DNA of 25,949 nucleotides from DATDEW01 sp046590205. Its GTDB lineage: Bacteria > Bacteroidota > Ignavibacteria > Palsa-1295. Position numbers and translations under genes: made by a program. The DNA is taken from assembly GCA_046590205.1 (NCBI GenBank), contig JBKJTT010000016.1, positions 1 to 25,949 on the forward strand, written 5' to 3'. Below are positions 13,907 through 22,163 of this stretch, piece after piece. The first letter of the stretch is position 1, and every line of letters begins with the position of its first letter. The notes below the pieces were generated by a model, which was given only the letters and a program-made list of their open reading frames with translations, searched no databases and was not told where the DNA came from.

Positions 13907-16900
13907 ATGTATCCTGAACTTCGCGGAAATACCGGGGCTGATGCCCGTGAATTAGACGTACTTAAACGCTGGAAAGAGAAAGATATCTTCGGTCGTTCGG
14001 TCACCGAACGCCCTGCCGATATGATTTTCTCCTTCTACGAAGGTCCGCCGACCGTTAATGGTATGCCCGGCATTCACCATGTGCTCTCGCGTACGCTCAA
14101 GGATACGATCTGCCGTTACAAGACTATGCAGGGCTTCCGCGTCGAGCGTAAGGCGGGTTGGGATACACATGGCTTGCCTGTCGAGCTTGCTATTGAGAAG
14201 CAGCTGGGGTTTAAGCATAAGCATGATATCATCGAGTTCGGGATAGAGAAGTTCAATGAGCTTTGCCGGGCATCGGTCTATGAGAACATCTCACGCGAAG
14301 GCGGCTGGGGCGAGATGACAGAGCGCATGGCGTACTGGGTGGATATGTCCGACCCGTATATCACCTGCACGCCCAATTATGTCGAGTCTCTCTGGTGGGC
14401 ACTCAAACAATTCCATAACAAAAAACTTATCTATAAAGGGCATAAGATACAGCCGTATTGCCCACGCTGCGAAACTGCTCTTTCTTCACATGAAGTATCG
14501 CTTGGTTATGACACAGCAAAAGATCCGTCCGTCTTTGTAAAGTTCAAACGCAAGAATACGACAGAGGATGAATACTTCCTTGCGTGGACGACAACACCTT
14601 GGACACTCCTTGCGAACGTCGCGCTTTGCGTGCATCCTAATGTTGACTATGTAACGGTCATCAATACTCGCAAAGACAAGACCGAACGCCTCATCCTTGC
14701 CGAAGCACTCGTCGGAAAACTCGAAGGTGAAGTTGAAGTAGTATCAAAGACAAAAGGCAAAGACCTCGAAGGTGAGAAGTACGAACCGCTCTTTGATTAC
14801 TTGCTTCGTGACGTAGAGCTTGCACCGAAGTTTGAGAGTGCTTTCAAGATCGTTGTTGATACGTATGTAACGACAGAAGACGGTACTGGCATCGTGCATC
14901 AAGCACCGGCATTTGGTGAAGATGATTACCGCGTAGCGCAGAAGTATGGCTTCCCTGTTGTGGTATCAGTTACTTCATCGGGCGAGATAAGCGAGCTTAT
15001 CCCCGATTTCGCAGGCAAGTTCTTCAAAGATGCAGACCCGGAGATCATGGATGCGCTCAAGAAGAAAGGTCTGCTCTATCGTAAAGAGACCATCGAGCAT
15101 ACCTATCCATTCTGCTGGAGATGCGGCACACCGCTCATGTACTATGCGCGTGATTCATGGTATATTAACGTGCAGGGTTTTAAGCAGCAGCTTATTGATA
15201 CGAACAAGTCCATCGGTTGGCATCCTGTCGAGATACGTGACGGTCGCTTCGGCAACTGGCTTGAGGAGTTGAAGGATTGGGGTATATCCCGTGAAAGATT
15301 CTGGGGTACGCCATTCCCTCTATGGGTAAGCGAAGACGGCAAAGAGATAAAGGCAGTCGGTAGTTACGGGGAACTCGTCGGTGCAGAATGGTTGGATAGT
15401 AATGGCAACCCGACAGGCAAACTCTTCAACGAAGAAGATGCAAAGAACTTCGACCCGCATAAGCCAAACGTTGATAAACTTGCATTCAAAACTGCAAGCG
15501 GGTATCTCCGTCGTGTACCTGATGTAATAGATGTTTGGTTCGATTCGGGAGCGATGCCTTTTGCGCAGTACCACTATCCCTTCGAGAACAAGGAGCTTTT
15601 CGAGAAGGCATATCCTGCCGATTATATCTCCGAAGGCATTGACCAAACACGCGGTTGGTTCTATACGCTTCATGCGATAAATACTTTCCTCTTCGGCAAG
15701 CCGCCGTATAAGAATGTCATTGTCAATGACATGGTGCTTGATAAGAACGGGCAGAAGATGTCGAAGTCAAAAGGCAATACCGTCAATGTATTTGAGGTCT
15801 TAACAAAGTACGGCGCAGATGCCGTGCGTTGGAACTTCCTCTCGGGTTCTGTGCCCTGGAAGCCCAAGCTCTTTAATCCGAACGATATTGCCGAACTCGA
15901 ACGCAAGTTCTTCGGGACTCTGACCAACACGTACAACTTCTTTACACTTTATGCGAACATTGATGGATATTCACGTTCGGCAAATGCTGACGGTATCGCT
16001 ATCAAAGACCGCTCCGAGATGGATAGATGGATTCTCTCGAAGCTGAACTCGCTTGTTAAAGGTTGTAATCAGTGGATGGACGACTACGACCTTACACGCC
16101 CGACTCGTGCTATCGAAGAGTTCGTTTCTGAAGAGCTTTCCAATTGGTACATCCGTCGCTCACGCCGTCGTTTCTGGAAGGGCGAGATGAATGCAGATAA
16201 AACTGCGGCATACGATACACTTTATGAGTGTCTTGTAACGATAGCGAAGCTCTCTGCTCCGTATGCTCCGTTCATGTCGGATATTTTGTATTCAGCATTG
16301 ACGAACGAAGATTCTGTTCATCTTGCAGTCTATCCGAAAGCAGATGAAGCAGTCATTGATGTAGCACTCGAAACGAGAATGCAAAAGGCGCAGGTCATCT
16401 CATCGCTTACACGCCAGATGCGTGAACGTGCGAAAATAAAAGTACGTCAGCCGCTTGAGCGAATCCTTATTCCAAGCGCTAACCGACGCGAGATCGAAGA
16501 ACTGCGTAAAGTTGAAGACATCATCATTGACGAAGTGAACGTCAAGCGTGTAGAGTATATCCTCTACGGCGATTCCGATGTTATCAAGCGCAAAGCAAAA
16601 GCAAACTTTAAAGAGCTTGGTGCAAAGCTCGGTAAAGACATGAAAACGGTCGCTGCGGCTATAGGTGCTTGGAAAGAAACAGATATTCAGACATTCGACT
16701 CACAAGGATTCATCGAAATACCAGTCGGCGAGGCAACATATAAGATCGTCCGCTCTGATGTTGATATTACCGCAGAGGATGTTGAGGGTTGGCTCGTTTC
16801 AAGCGAGGGCGGAGTAACTGTCGCGCTTGATACCTCGCTCTCTCCGGCTCTTATATCCGAAGGTATTGCCAGAGAGTTCGTCAATCGCATCCAGAACCTT

Positions 16901-17110
16901 CGCAAGGATTCAGGGTTCGAGGTAACTGACCGAATCACAATAGCAGTCGGAGGCGCACCGGAAGCATTGGCAAATGCCTTAAAAGAGCATGAGAGCTATA
17001 TTTCACAGGAAACACTGGCACATTCGATAAGTGCCAACGGAGGTATTAGTGATGGCACTGATATTGATCTCGGAGAACTCACGGCAAAGGTAAAAATCGA
17101 GAAAAGATAA
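13907..17110 (+). CDS. ileS: Isoleucyl-tRNA synthetase
   Basis: Cytoplasmic class I aminoacyl-tRNA synthetase that attaches isoleucine to tRNA-Ile, with editing of valine. I start at ATG 13907 (1067 residues); a TTG two codons upstream is possible. The HIGH equivalent is GIHH (55-58) in PPTVNGMPGIHH, followed by RKAGWDTHGLPVE. KMSKS lies at 617-621 (GQKMSKSKGNTVNV). The CP1 editing domain shows AWTTTPWTLLANVAL and DGTGIVHQAPAFGEDDY. Zinc knuckles CPRC and CWRC are internal. The anticodon-binding region (NWYIRRSRRRFW) and a C-terminal domain follow. Length and PGIHH put it in the eukaryote-like IleRS2 group rather than the E. coli type; that group often resists mupirocin, which is an inference here. 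dksA-like and lspA genes follow on the same strand. Confidence 0.97.
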   Translation: MYPELRGNTGADARELDVLKRWKEKDIFGRSVTERPADMIFSFYEGPPTVNGMPGIHHVLSRTLKDTICRYKTMQGFRVERKAGWDTHGLPVELAIEKQLGFKHKHDIIEFGIEKFNELCRASVYENISREGGWGEMTERMAYWVDMSDPYITCTPNYVESLWWALKQFHNKKLIYKGHKIQPYCPRCETALSSHEVSLGYDTAKDPSVFVKFKRKNTTEDEYFLAWTTTPWTLLANVALCVHPNVDYVTVINTRKDKTERLILAEALVGKLEGEVEVVSKTKGKDLEGEKYEPLFDYLLRDVELAPKFESAFKIVVDTYVTTEDGTGIVHQAPAFGEDDYRVAQKYGFPVVVSVTSSGEISELIPDFAGKFFKDADPEIMDALKKKGLLYRKETIEHTYPFCWRCGTPLMYYARDSWYINVQGFKQQLIDTNKSIGWHPVEIRDGRFGNWLEELKDWGISRERFWGTPFPLWVSEDGKEIKAVGSYGELVGAEWLDSNGNPTGKLFNEEDAKNFDPHKPNVDKLAFKTASGYLRRVPDVIDVWFDSGAMPFAQYHYPFENKELFEKAYPADYISEGIDQTRGWFYTLHAINTFLFGKPPYKNVIVNDMVLDKNGQKMSKSKGNTVNVFEVLTKYGADAVRWNFLSGSVPWKPKLFNPNDIAELERKFFGTLTNTYNFFTLYANIDGYSRSANADGIAIKDRSEMDRWILSKLNSLVKGCNQWMDDYDLTRPTRAIEEFVSEELSNWYIRRSRRRFWKGEMNADKTAAYDTLYECLVTIAKLSAPYAPFMSDILYSALTNEDSVHLAVYPKADEAVIDVALETRMQKAQVISSLTRQMRERAKIKVRQPLERILIPSANRREIEELRKVEDIIIDEVNVKRVEYILYGDSDVIKRKAKANFKELGAKLGKDMKTVAAAIGAWKETDIQTFDSQGFIEIPVGEATYKIVRSDVDITAEDVEGWLVSSEGGVTVALDTSLSPALISEGIAREFVNRIQNLRKDSGFEVTDRITIAVGGAPEALANALKEHESYISQETLAHSISANGGISDGTDIDLGELTAKVKIEKR

Positions 17111-17166
17111 CCTCTTTTTCGGAAGTATTTCAGCACTATCCGTGTTGTGAGGCGTTAATTTATCCC

Positions 17167-17210
17167 TACTGCGGCTAACTTTTTGTCGCCGCAGTATAAT
17201 TTAAGGAGGA
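17167..17210 (+). promoter_or_regulatory. Inverted repeat, -10-like box and strong ribosome binding site
   Basis: TACTGCGGC (17167-17175) and GCCGCAGTA (17188-17196) form a perfect 9-bp dyad with a 12-nt loop. A TATAAT hexamer (17195-17200) overlaps the right arm, and AAGGAGGA (17203-17210) is a full Shine-Dalgarno sequence 5 nt before ATG 17215. The hexamer has no clear -35. The dyad could be an operator over the -10, or an RNA hairpin close to the ribosome site. Most genes in the window lack such a strong site. Confidence 0.45.
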
Positions 17211-17214
17211 GTGT

Positions 17215-17886
17215 ATGGCAAAATCGAAGGCAAAACCTGTAAAGAAAGCAGCCCCGAAAAAGGCAGCAAAGCCAGTAAAGAAGGCTGCCCCGAAGGCAGT
17301 TGCTAAGAAAGCCGCCGCCTCCAAAGTTCATCCGAAAAAAACGGTCAAATCCCCCACAACTAAACCAAAAGTGACAGAAAAGAAAACTACGAAAAAGACA
17401 ACTCTCCCGCCTATCAAGCTTTCTGCAAATGATAATGATGTTATCGCCAATGCAAAAGTTCGTTTTCTCGCCAAAGACCTTGAGGTCTTTAAAAAGCTCA
17501 TTATTGAGCAGCGAGATGAAGCAAAAGAAGAGTTTGATATAATCAGCCAACAGTTGCTTGATACATCAGGCGAGTATGACGGTGAGAACCAGTCATTCGC
17601 ACTTCACACAGCAGAGCAAGGTTCGGATGCAATGGAGCGTGAGAAACAATACTTACAGGCACAACGGACAAGTGACTATATCAAGAAACTTGATGAAGCA
17701 GTTGAACGAGTTGATAGAGGGACGTATGGCATCTGTGTCATCTGTGGCAACCTCATCGAAAAGCAACGCCTCATGGCAGTGCCAATAACCCAAAAGCACG
17801 TTATTTGTAAAAATAAAACAAATGTACGAAAAGTCTCGTCGAGTTCTGACGGGGCATTTCAACCGGCTGAAGAATCTCTCGACTAA
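17215..17886 (+). CDS. DksA/TraR-type zinc-finger protein with histone H1-like tail
   Basis: The product has 223 residues. Residues 1-65 are almost only Lys, Ala, Pro, Val and Thr (AKPVKKAAPKKAAKPVKKAA and similar), like histone H1 tails, and should bind nucleic acid. Residues 78-165 form a charged helical hairpin (FLAKDLEVFKKLIIEQRDEAKEEFD ... YLQAQRTSDYIKKLDEAVERVDRGTYGIC), the TraR/DksA coiled coil. The finger is Cys174-x2-Cys177-x17-His195-x2-Cys198: the third cysteine of the usual C4 set is His, which can still bind zinc. The family binds the RNA polymerase secondary channel or acts as a general stress factor. Its position between ileS and lspA is seen in other FCB genomes. The acidic tip typical of DksA is not clear, so a DksA activity is uncertain. 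Confidence 0.85.
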   Translation: MAKSKAKPVKKAAPKKAAKPVKKAAPKAVAKKAAASKVHPKKTVKSPTTKPKVTEKKTTKKTTLPPIKLSANDNDVIANAKVRFLAKDLEVFKKLIIEQRDEAKEEFDIISQQLLDTSGEYDGENQSFALHTAEQGSDAMEREKQYLQAQRTSDYIKKLDEAVERVDRGTYGICVICGNLIEKQRLMAVPITQKHVICKNKTNVRKVSSSSDGAFQPAEESLD

Positions 17887-17910
17887 TAGTACCGATTAGC
17901 AATTGTAACG

Positions 17911-17944
17911 AAAGGGATTCTTCGTCATCGGAGAATCCCTTTTT
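17911..17944 (+). terminator. Strong intrinsic terminator just before lspA
   Basis: AAAGGGATTCT (17911-17921) pairs perfectly with AGAATCCCTTT (17932-17942), loop 10 nt, with the T run at 17940-17944. It ends the dksA-like transcript. The lspA ATG is only 10 nt after the T run, so the hairpin either isolates lspA or attenuates read-through into it. Confidence 0.85.
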
Positions 17945-17954
17945 CGCAAAGAAT

Positions 17955-18557
17955 ATGAACGACACATTAAGCTCAACTCCTCAATCTCAAAAGCCAATCC
18001 TAAAAATAGTTTGGCTTGCAGTCGGCATTGTCATCGTTGACCAAGTGACAAAGCTACTCATTAAAGGTGTACCATTTCTTGGTATTGAAGGATATCCTTA
18101 CGGATACTCAACGAACATGATCGGTGACATTTTTAGGATGACCTATATCGAGAATCCCGGGATAGCATTCGGCATCCATATCCCCGGTATGAAAGTATTC
18201 TTCTCGCTTTTCTCGGTTATTGCATCAATAGGCATATTCATCTACCTAAAACGGAAGATCAATGTTCTTTCAAAATGGGAAACGGTTGGTTTAGTGCTCA
18301 TCTTAGGTGGAGCAATAGGCAACTTGATCGACAGGTGTTTTTATGGAGTACTCTATGGCGAGGAAGCTCTCTTTCACGGAAGAGTCGTCGATTTTATTGA
18401 TTTCGGTTATAAAGAAAATTGGTGGCCAATCTTTAATGTAGCAGATAGTGCTGTCAGCGTTGGCGTTACTATACTCGCCATCACGCTTTTGACAAAGAAG
18501 CAACCTACCGCAATCGAAAGCACCGCAACAGCGACGAAAGAAACGAATAATAGTTAG
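17955..18557 (+). CDS. lspA: Lipoprotein signal peptidase (signal peptidase II)
   Basis: Inner-membrane aspartic protease that removes signal peptides from diacylglyceryl-modified prolipoproteins. The 200 residues include four membrane helices (about 16-38, 80-98, 108-125, 160-180). Conserved regions are VDQVTK (28-33), YIENPGIAFGI (64-74), GGAIGNLIDR (118-127), VVDFIDF with Asp146, and FNVADSAVSVG with Asp164; Asp146 and Asp164 are the catalytic pair. The C-terminal tail is Thr/Ala-rich. The periplasmic loop is slightly long. It sits between the dksA-like and rluD-like genes. Candidate substrates in this window are the lipoproteins at 8299-8814 and 11580-11882. Confidence 0.97.
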   Translation: MNDTLSSTPQSQKPILKIVWLAVGIVIVDQVTKLLIKGVPFLGIEGYPYGYSTNMIGDIFRMTYIENPGIAFGIHIPGMKVFFSLFSVIASIGIFIYLKRKINVLSKWETVGLVLILGGAIGNLIDRCFYGVLYGEEALFHGRVVDFIDFGYKENWWPIFNVADSAVSVGVTILAITLLTKKQPTAIESTATATKETNNS

Positions 18558-18570
18558 TAAACTATTCAAT

Positions 18571-18591
18571 TCACCTACTATTGACTAACGA
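18571..18591 (-). repeat. Short heptad repeat at the rluD start
   Basis: On the minus strand the units are TCGTTAG (18591-18585), TCAATAG (18584-18578) and TAGGTGA (18577-18571). TCGTTAG is identical to a unit at 287-293. On the plus strand ACTA recurs at 18577 and 18584. The TTG start of the pseudouridine synthase lies inside the tract. Confidence 0.4.
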
Positions 18592-19627
18592 AGAACTCGA
18601 TATAGACCCCGAACTCGAAGAACTTGACGATGAGGAAGCAGAAGACACACCTCATCGAATAGTCAATCTGAGCGTCCCGAAGGGCGAAACTCCTGAACGT
18701 ATTGACCAGTACTTGTCTCGTGTGATTGCGAATACTTCCCGCACAAAAGTCCAGCATGGTATCGAAGCTGGGCTAATCACAATAAATGGTTCTGTTTTAG
18801 AACGTCCATCCTATAAGATCAAAGGAAATGATGAGATAGTCGTCCGTATTCCTCATGCACCAAGGATGAAGGCGCAAGCAGAAGATATTCCGCTTGACAT
18901 TGTCTTTGAAGACGAAGACATTCTCATCATCAATAAACCGTCGGGGATGCTCGTACACCCGACACTCGGGACGAACAAGGGCACTCTCGTCAATGCCCTA
19001 CTCCACCACATTGATAACATTAGCGACCTTACCGGAGAAGAAGACCGTCCTGGAATCGTACATCGGCTTGATAAGGATACATCAGGGCTACTTGTCGTAG
19101 CAAAGAATGCTCAAGCACATCGCGTACTTGCCAAGCAATTTTTTACACATTCAGCTCACCGCATCTATAATGCAATTTGCTGGGGAAATCCGAAAGAAAG
19201 ATTCGGGAAAATTGAGAATTTTATCGGGAGACATTCGAAGGATAGGAAGAAGTTTACTGTGGTAAGCGAGAATGGCAAACATGCTATCACCGAATATATC
19301 GCGATTGAGGAATTTGCAGGGTTCTCTCTTATTGAGCTAAAGCTCAAAACCGGCAGAACACATCAGATACGTGTCCACATGCAGCATATCGGTCATCCTG
19401 TCTTCGGTGATGCTACATACGGCGGTAGAGCGATAGCAGTAAACAGACAGGATATACCAAAATTCAAACAATGGGTAGATAACTTACTCATCGAAATGCC
19501 TCGACAAGCCCTCCATGCAAAAACACTCCGACTCCATCATCCTCGTTCAGGTGATCTGATGGAGTGGTCAACAGATTTGCCGCGTGATATGATGGAGGTA
19601 ATGGCAGATATGCGGAGAATGGGATGA
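18581..19627 (+). CDS. rluD: RluD-type 23S rRNA pseudouridine synthase
   Basis: RluA-family enzyme; E. coli RluD makes pseudouridines 1911, 1915 and 1917 in helix 69 of 23S rRNA. The start is TTG 18581 (348 residues), as no ATG is available before the S4 domain. Residues 1-24 are an acidic tail (ELDIDPELEELDDEEAED). The S4 RNA-binding domain covers about 36-92 (ERIDQYLSRVIANTSRTKVQHGIEAGLITING). The catalytic domain has INKPSGMLVHPT (117-128), HRLDKDTSGLLVVAKN (161-176) with catalytic Asp164, and LKTGRTHQIRVHMQHIGHPVFGD. It starts 23 bp after lspA and overlaps the MFS gene by four bases, so all three are probably co-transcribed. The exact RluA subfamily is inferred. Confidence 0.92.
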   Translation: MTNEELDIDPELEELDDEEAEDTPHRIVNLSVPKGETPERIDQYLSRVIANTSRTKVQHGIEAGLITINGSVLERPSYKIKGNDEIVVRIPHAPRMKAQAEDIPLDIVFEDEDILIINKPSGMLVHPTLGTNKGTLVNALLHHIDNISDLTGEEDRPGIVHRLDKDTSGLLVVAKNAQAHRVLAKQFFTHSAHRIYNAICWGNPKERFGKIENFIGRHSKDRKKFTVVSENGKHAITEYIAIEEFAGFSLIELKLKTGRTHQIRVHMQHIGHPVFGDATYGGRAIAVNRQDIPKFKQWVDNLLIEMPRQALHAKTLRLHHPRSGDLMEWSTDLPRDMMEVMADMRRMG

Positions 19628-20883
19628 AGCCTAACTCCCCCTACGAACTACTTCGAATAAAAGACTATAGGAATTTCCTCTCGTCGAGGTTTCTTATTTT
19701 TGTTGGTTTAGAAATGCAGTTTATAGTCATAGGATGGATCCTCTATGACATGACCAAAGATCCGCTTACGCTTGGCATAGTCGGTCTCTGCGAAGCACTC
19801 CCTGCCTTGCTTATCACTCCCTTCGGCGGACACTTTGCTGATAGACATGATAGGCGAACTATCATCAAATGGGCATTCTCCGCGCTATTTATCTCTACTG
19901 TTGTTCTTGTAGTAACTGCGTTCAGTATGTCAACGCTTGACCAGAGCGTTGCAATAGCAATTATCTATGGCGTTGTCATTATTCAAGGATGTGGTCGTGG
20001 CTTTGCCGGACCGGCGATCATGGCACTTGCAGTTCAGCTTGTCCCGCGTGATAAACTTCCGCAAAGCACAGCATTTAATTCATCGACATGGCAGTTAGGG
20101 AATATTATCGGTCCTGCGATTGGCGGGCTTGTCTTTGCCTTTTCTGATGCACCAACAACCTTCTTACTTGCGACTATCATACTCGGAATCTCCCTCGTAC
20201 TTATGCTTAAAGTACCAAGCTACGCTATAGATAGAAAAGACCAGCGTGAGAGCTTTAAGACGAGTTTCTTTGAAGGGTGGCGATTTGTCAAAGGCAACCA
20301 ACTTGTTCTTGCGCCTATAGCATTAGATATGTTCGCTGTTCTTTTCGGGGGAGCAGTCGCCTTGCTGCCTGTCTTTGCACAAGACATCTTGAATGTCGGA
20401 CCGATGGGTCTCGGCATACTTCGCACTGCACCATCTATCGGTGCGCTTGCAATGGGATTCTTTCTCGCTCACAACCCCATGACAGGAAAGCTCGGGACCA
20501 AATTACTTTGGGCAGTTATCGGTTTCGGCGGTGCAATGATCGTCTTTGCTATTTCCGAGAATGTATTTCTCTCCTATGCTGCTTTGATGCTCGGTGGCTC
20601 ATTTGATAATATATCTGTCATCATACGTTCACAGGTCATTCAACTAATGACACCTGATTCGATGCGCGGCAGAGTATCCGCAGTTGACTCGATGTTCATC
20701 ATTAGCTCAAATGAGATAGGTGCATTTGAATCCGGTTTCGCAGCAAAGCTGATGGGAACAGTCCCGTCTGTTATCTTTGGCGGAGTAATGTCAATCGTGA
20801 CCGTAGTAGCGACATCAATCCTCGCACCAAAACTACGGCGTGCTACTTTTGAGGACTTACAAGAAATGAGAACACAGAAATAA
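19624..20883 (+). CDS. MFS transporter, probable exporter
   Basis: Inner-membrane major facilitator of 419 residues with 11-12 predicted helices. The loop 2-3 signature GGHFADRHDRRTI lies at 68-80, and MRGRVSAVDSMF in the second half is typical of the MFS_3 (EntS-like) group, whose members export siderophores or drugs. No siderophore gene is close, so the substrate is unknown. The ATG overlaps the rluD stop (ATGA). The gene ends 5 bp from the convergent DivIVA gene, and no terminator is seen in the gap. Confidence 0.9.
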   Translation: MKPNSPYELLRIKDYRNFLSSRFLIFVGLEMQFIVIGWILYDMTKDPLTLGIVGLCEALPALLITPFGGHFADRHDRRTIIKWAFSALFISTVVLVVTAFSMSTLDQSVAIAIIYGVVIIQGCGRGFAGPAIMALAVQLVPRDKLPQSTAFNSSTWQLGNIIGPAIGGLVFAFSDAPTTFLLATIILGISLVLMLKVPSYAIDRKDQRESFKTSFFEGWRFVKGNQLVLAPIALDMFAVLFGGAVALLPVFAQDILNVGPMGLGILRTAPSIGALAMGFFLAHNPMTGKLGTKLLWAVIGFGGAMIVFAISENVFLSYAALMLGGSFDNISVIIRSQVIQLMTPDSMRGRVSAVDSMFIISSNEIGAFESGFAAKLMGTVPSVIFGGVMSIVTVVATSILAPKLRRATFEDLQEMRTQK

Positions 20884-20888
20884 AATCG

Positions 20889-21338
20889 TCAGCTCTTCTC
20901 GATGGTATCAACAAACTTCGCAAACCCCTCCATCGTCGCCTTTAACCTTACTATGGTTGCTTCGTATTCGCCTTTAAGGCGTGTGACCTCACCTCTAGCT
21001 CGTTCTATTTCAAGCGGAATATCCTTGAGTGAGCGGTCTTTCTCGAGTCGGGCTTCTGTGAGGATAAGCTCTGCTTCCTTCTTTGCCTGATCTTCCATCT
21101 TGATGGCTGTCTGCTGTGCGGCAAGAAGTGTCTTCTCTAATGTACTTTCAAGCGAGAGGTAGTGAGCAAGCTTCTTTTTCGTATCAGAAAGCTCTTCTTC
21201 GAGCGATATGTTATCTCTGACAAGCGTATCAACTTCAACTGATACATTCTCAAGAAAACGACGGACATCGTCAACGTCATATCCGCGCATCTTTTGTTCA
21301 AATTCCTTCTTCTTTATCTCAAGAGCTGTCAGTGGCAT
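20889..21338 (-). CDS. DivIVA-domain coiled-coil protein
   Basis: The product has 149 residues. The N-terminus (LTALEIKKKEFEQKMRGYDVDDVRRFLENVSVEVDTL, 3-39) is the DivIVA/GpsB membrane-binding signature, with the usual F-x-x-x-x-x-G-Y-D-x-x-x-V-x-x-F-L spacing. The rest is a continuous charged coiled coil (45-140). Such proteins mark cell poles or division sites by binding curved membrane and recruiting partners. It lies downstream of yggS, a pairing known from Gram-positive division clusters and also seen in FCB genomes. A peptidoglycan or division role is inferred. The start at ATG 21338 is preceded by a heptad tract. Confidence 0.88.
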   Translation of the reverse strand: MPLTALEIKKKEFEQKMRGYDVDDVRRFLENVSVEVDTLVRDNISLEEELSDTKKKLAHYLSLESTLEKTLLAAQQTAIKMEDQAKKEAELILTEARLEKDRSLKDIPLEIERARGEVTRLKGEYEATIVRLKATMEGFAKFVDTIEKS

Positions 21339-21339
21339 A

Positions 21340-21360
21340 AAAGATTATAGTAATTATGAA
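21340..21360 (-). repeat. Heptad repeat in the divIVA leader
   Basis: On the minus strand, TTCATAA (21360-21354), TTACTAT (21353-21347) and AATCTTT (21346-21340) directly precede TATG. The atpA leader has the same TTCATAA followed by TTACTTT and TATG (25841-25828), that is, exactly one 7-nt unit fewer. Confidence 0.5.
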
Positions 21361-21391
21361 TGTAACAACTGCAAAATTGTATGGTTCGTTT

Positions 21392-22078
21392 TCATTCCCT
21401 TTCACCAAAGAGTCCGCTGCCGATGCGGATGATCGTCGCTCCCTCTTCGATAGCAACATCAAAATCATTTGTCATCCCCATCGAGAGTTCAGTGAACTTC
21501 AAGTCGCTATGCTTATTACCTAAGTCATCGCGAAGTTTACGTAATGCTCTGAAGTATGGGCGAGTATGCTCGGGATTTTCTTCATACGGTGCTACGGTCA
21601 TGAGCCCTCGTGGCTTAATATTTGGGGCATTCTGCAAAATACTCTCAAGGAAGCGCTCTGCTTCATGAGCCATTACACCATGCTTTGAGGGTTCTTTGCC
21701 GATATTGACCTCTATAAGAACATCTATTATGCGGTCATTTTGTGCTGCTCTGTTGGATAACTCAACTGCTGTTTCAAGTGAATCTATTGAATGAACTATA
21801 TGAATGAACGGAGCAATATATTTGGCTTTATTCGATTGCAAATGTCCGACAAGATGCCACTTGATGCTCGTAGAAAGTAGGTCACGTTTTTTGATAAGCT
21901 CTTGTACACGGTTCTCACCAAAATCCCGCAAACCAAGCGCAAATGCTTCTTCTATTATATCCGATGAATGTGTTTTGGATATGGCAACGAGTTTGATGTC
22001 GGAGCGTGTTCTACCACCCGAAATACAGGCATTTTCAATTTCTTCTTCAAGCCGATGTAGTTGTTCAGGAAGCTCCAC
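21392..22078 (-). CDS. yggS: YggS-family PLP homeostasis protein
   Basis: PLP-binding protein of the YggS/PROSC/YBL036c family, which buffers free pyridoxal phosphate in the cytoplasm. I place the start at GTG 22078 (228 residues, VELPEQLHRLEEEI). The frame extends to a TTG at 22111, but that codon sits in the T run of a terminator hairpin and the extra residues do not match the family. Signatures: LVAISKTHS with the PLP lysine (Lys35 in this numbering), FGENRVQEL, WHLVGHLQSNKAKY, HSIDS, VNIGKEPSKHG, RGLMTV and LSMGMTNDFDVAIEEGATIIRIGSGLFG. It lies between atpG and divIVA. The start choice is the least certain point. Confidence 0.93.
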   Translation of the reverse strand: MELPEQLHRLEEEIENACISGGRTRSDIKLVAISKTHSSDIIEEAFALGLRDFGENRVQELIKKRDLLSTSIKWHLVGHLQSNKAKYIAPFIHIVHSIDSLETAVELSNRAAQNDRIIDVLIEVNIGKEPSKHGVMAHEAERFLESILQNAPNIKPRGLMTVAPYEENPEHTRPYFRALRKLRDDLGNKHSDLKFTELSMGMTNDFDVAIEEGATIIRIGSGLFGERE

Positions 22079-22111
22079 ATCAATGGTAGATAATTGAACT
22101 ATCGAAGACAA

Positions 22112-22140
22112 AAATACGGGAGTTATTGGCTCCCGTATTT
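22112..22140 (-). terminator. Intrinsic terminator between atpG and yggS
   Basis: AAATACGGGAG (22140-22130 on the minus strand) pairs perfectly over 11 bp with CTCCCGTATTT (22122-22112), loop 7 nt, with T residues continuing to 22110. It stands 24 bp after the atpG stop and marks the end of the ATP synthase transcript. Confidence 0.8.
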
Positions 22141-22163
22141 ATAATGAGAAAGATTACTAAGGA

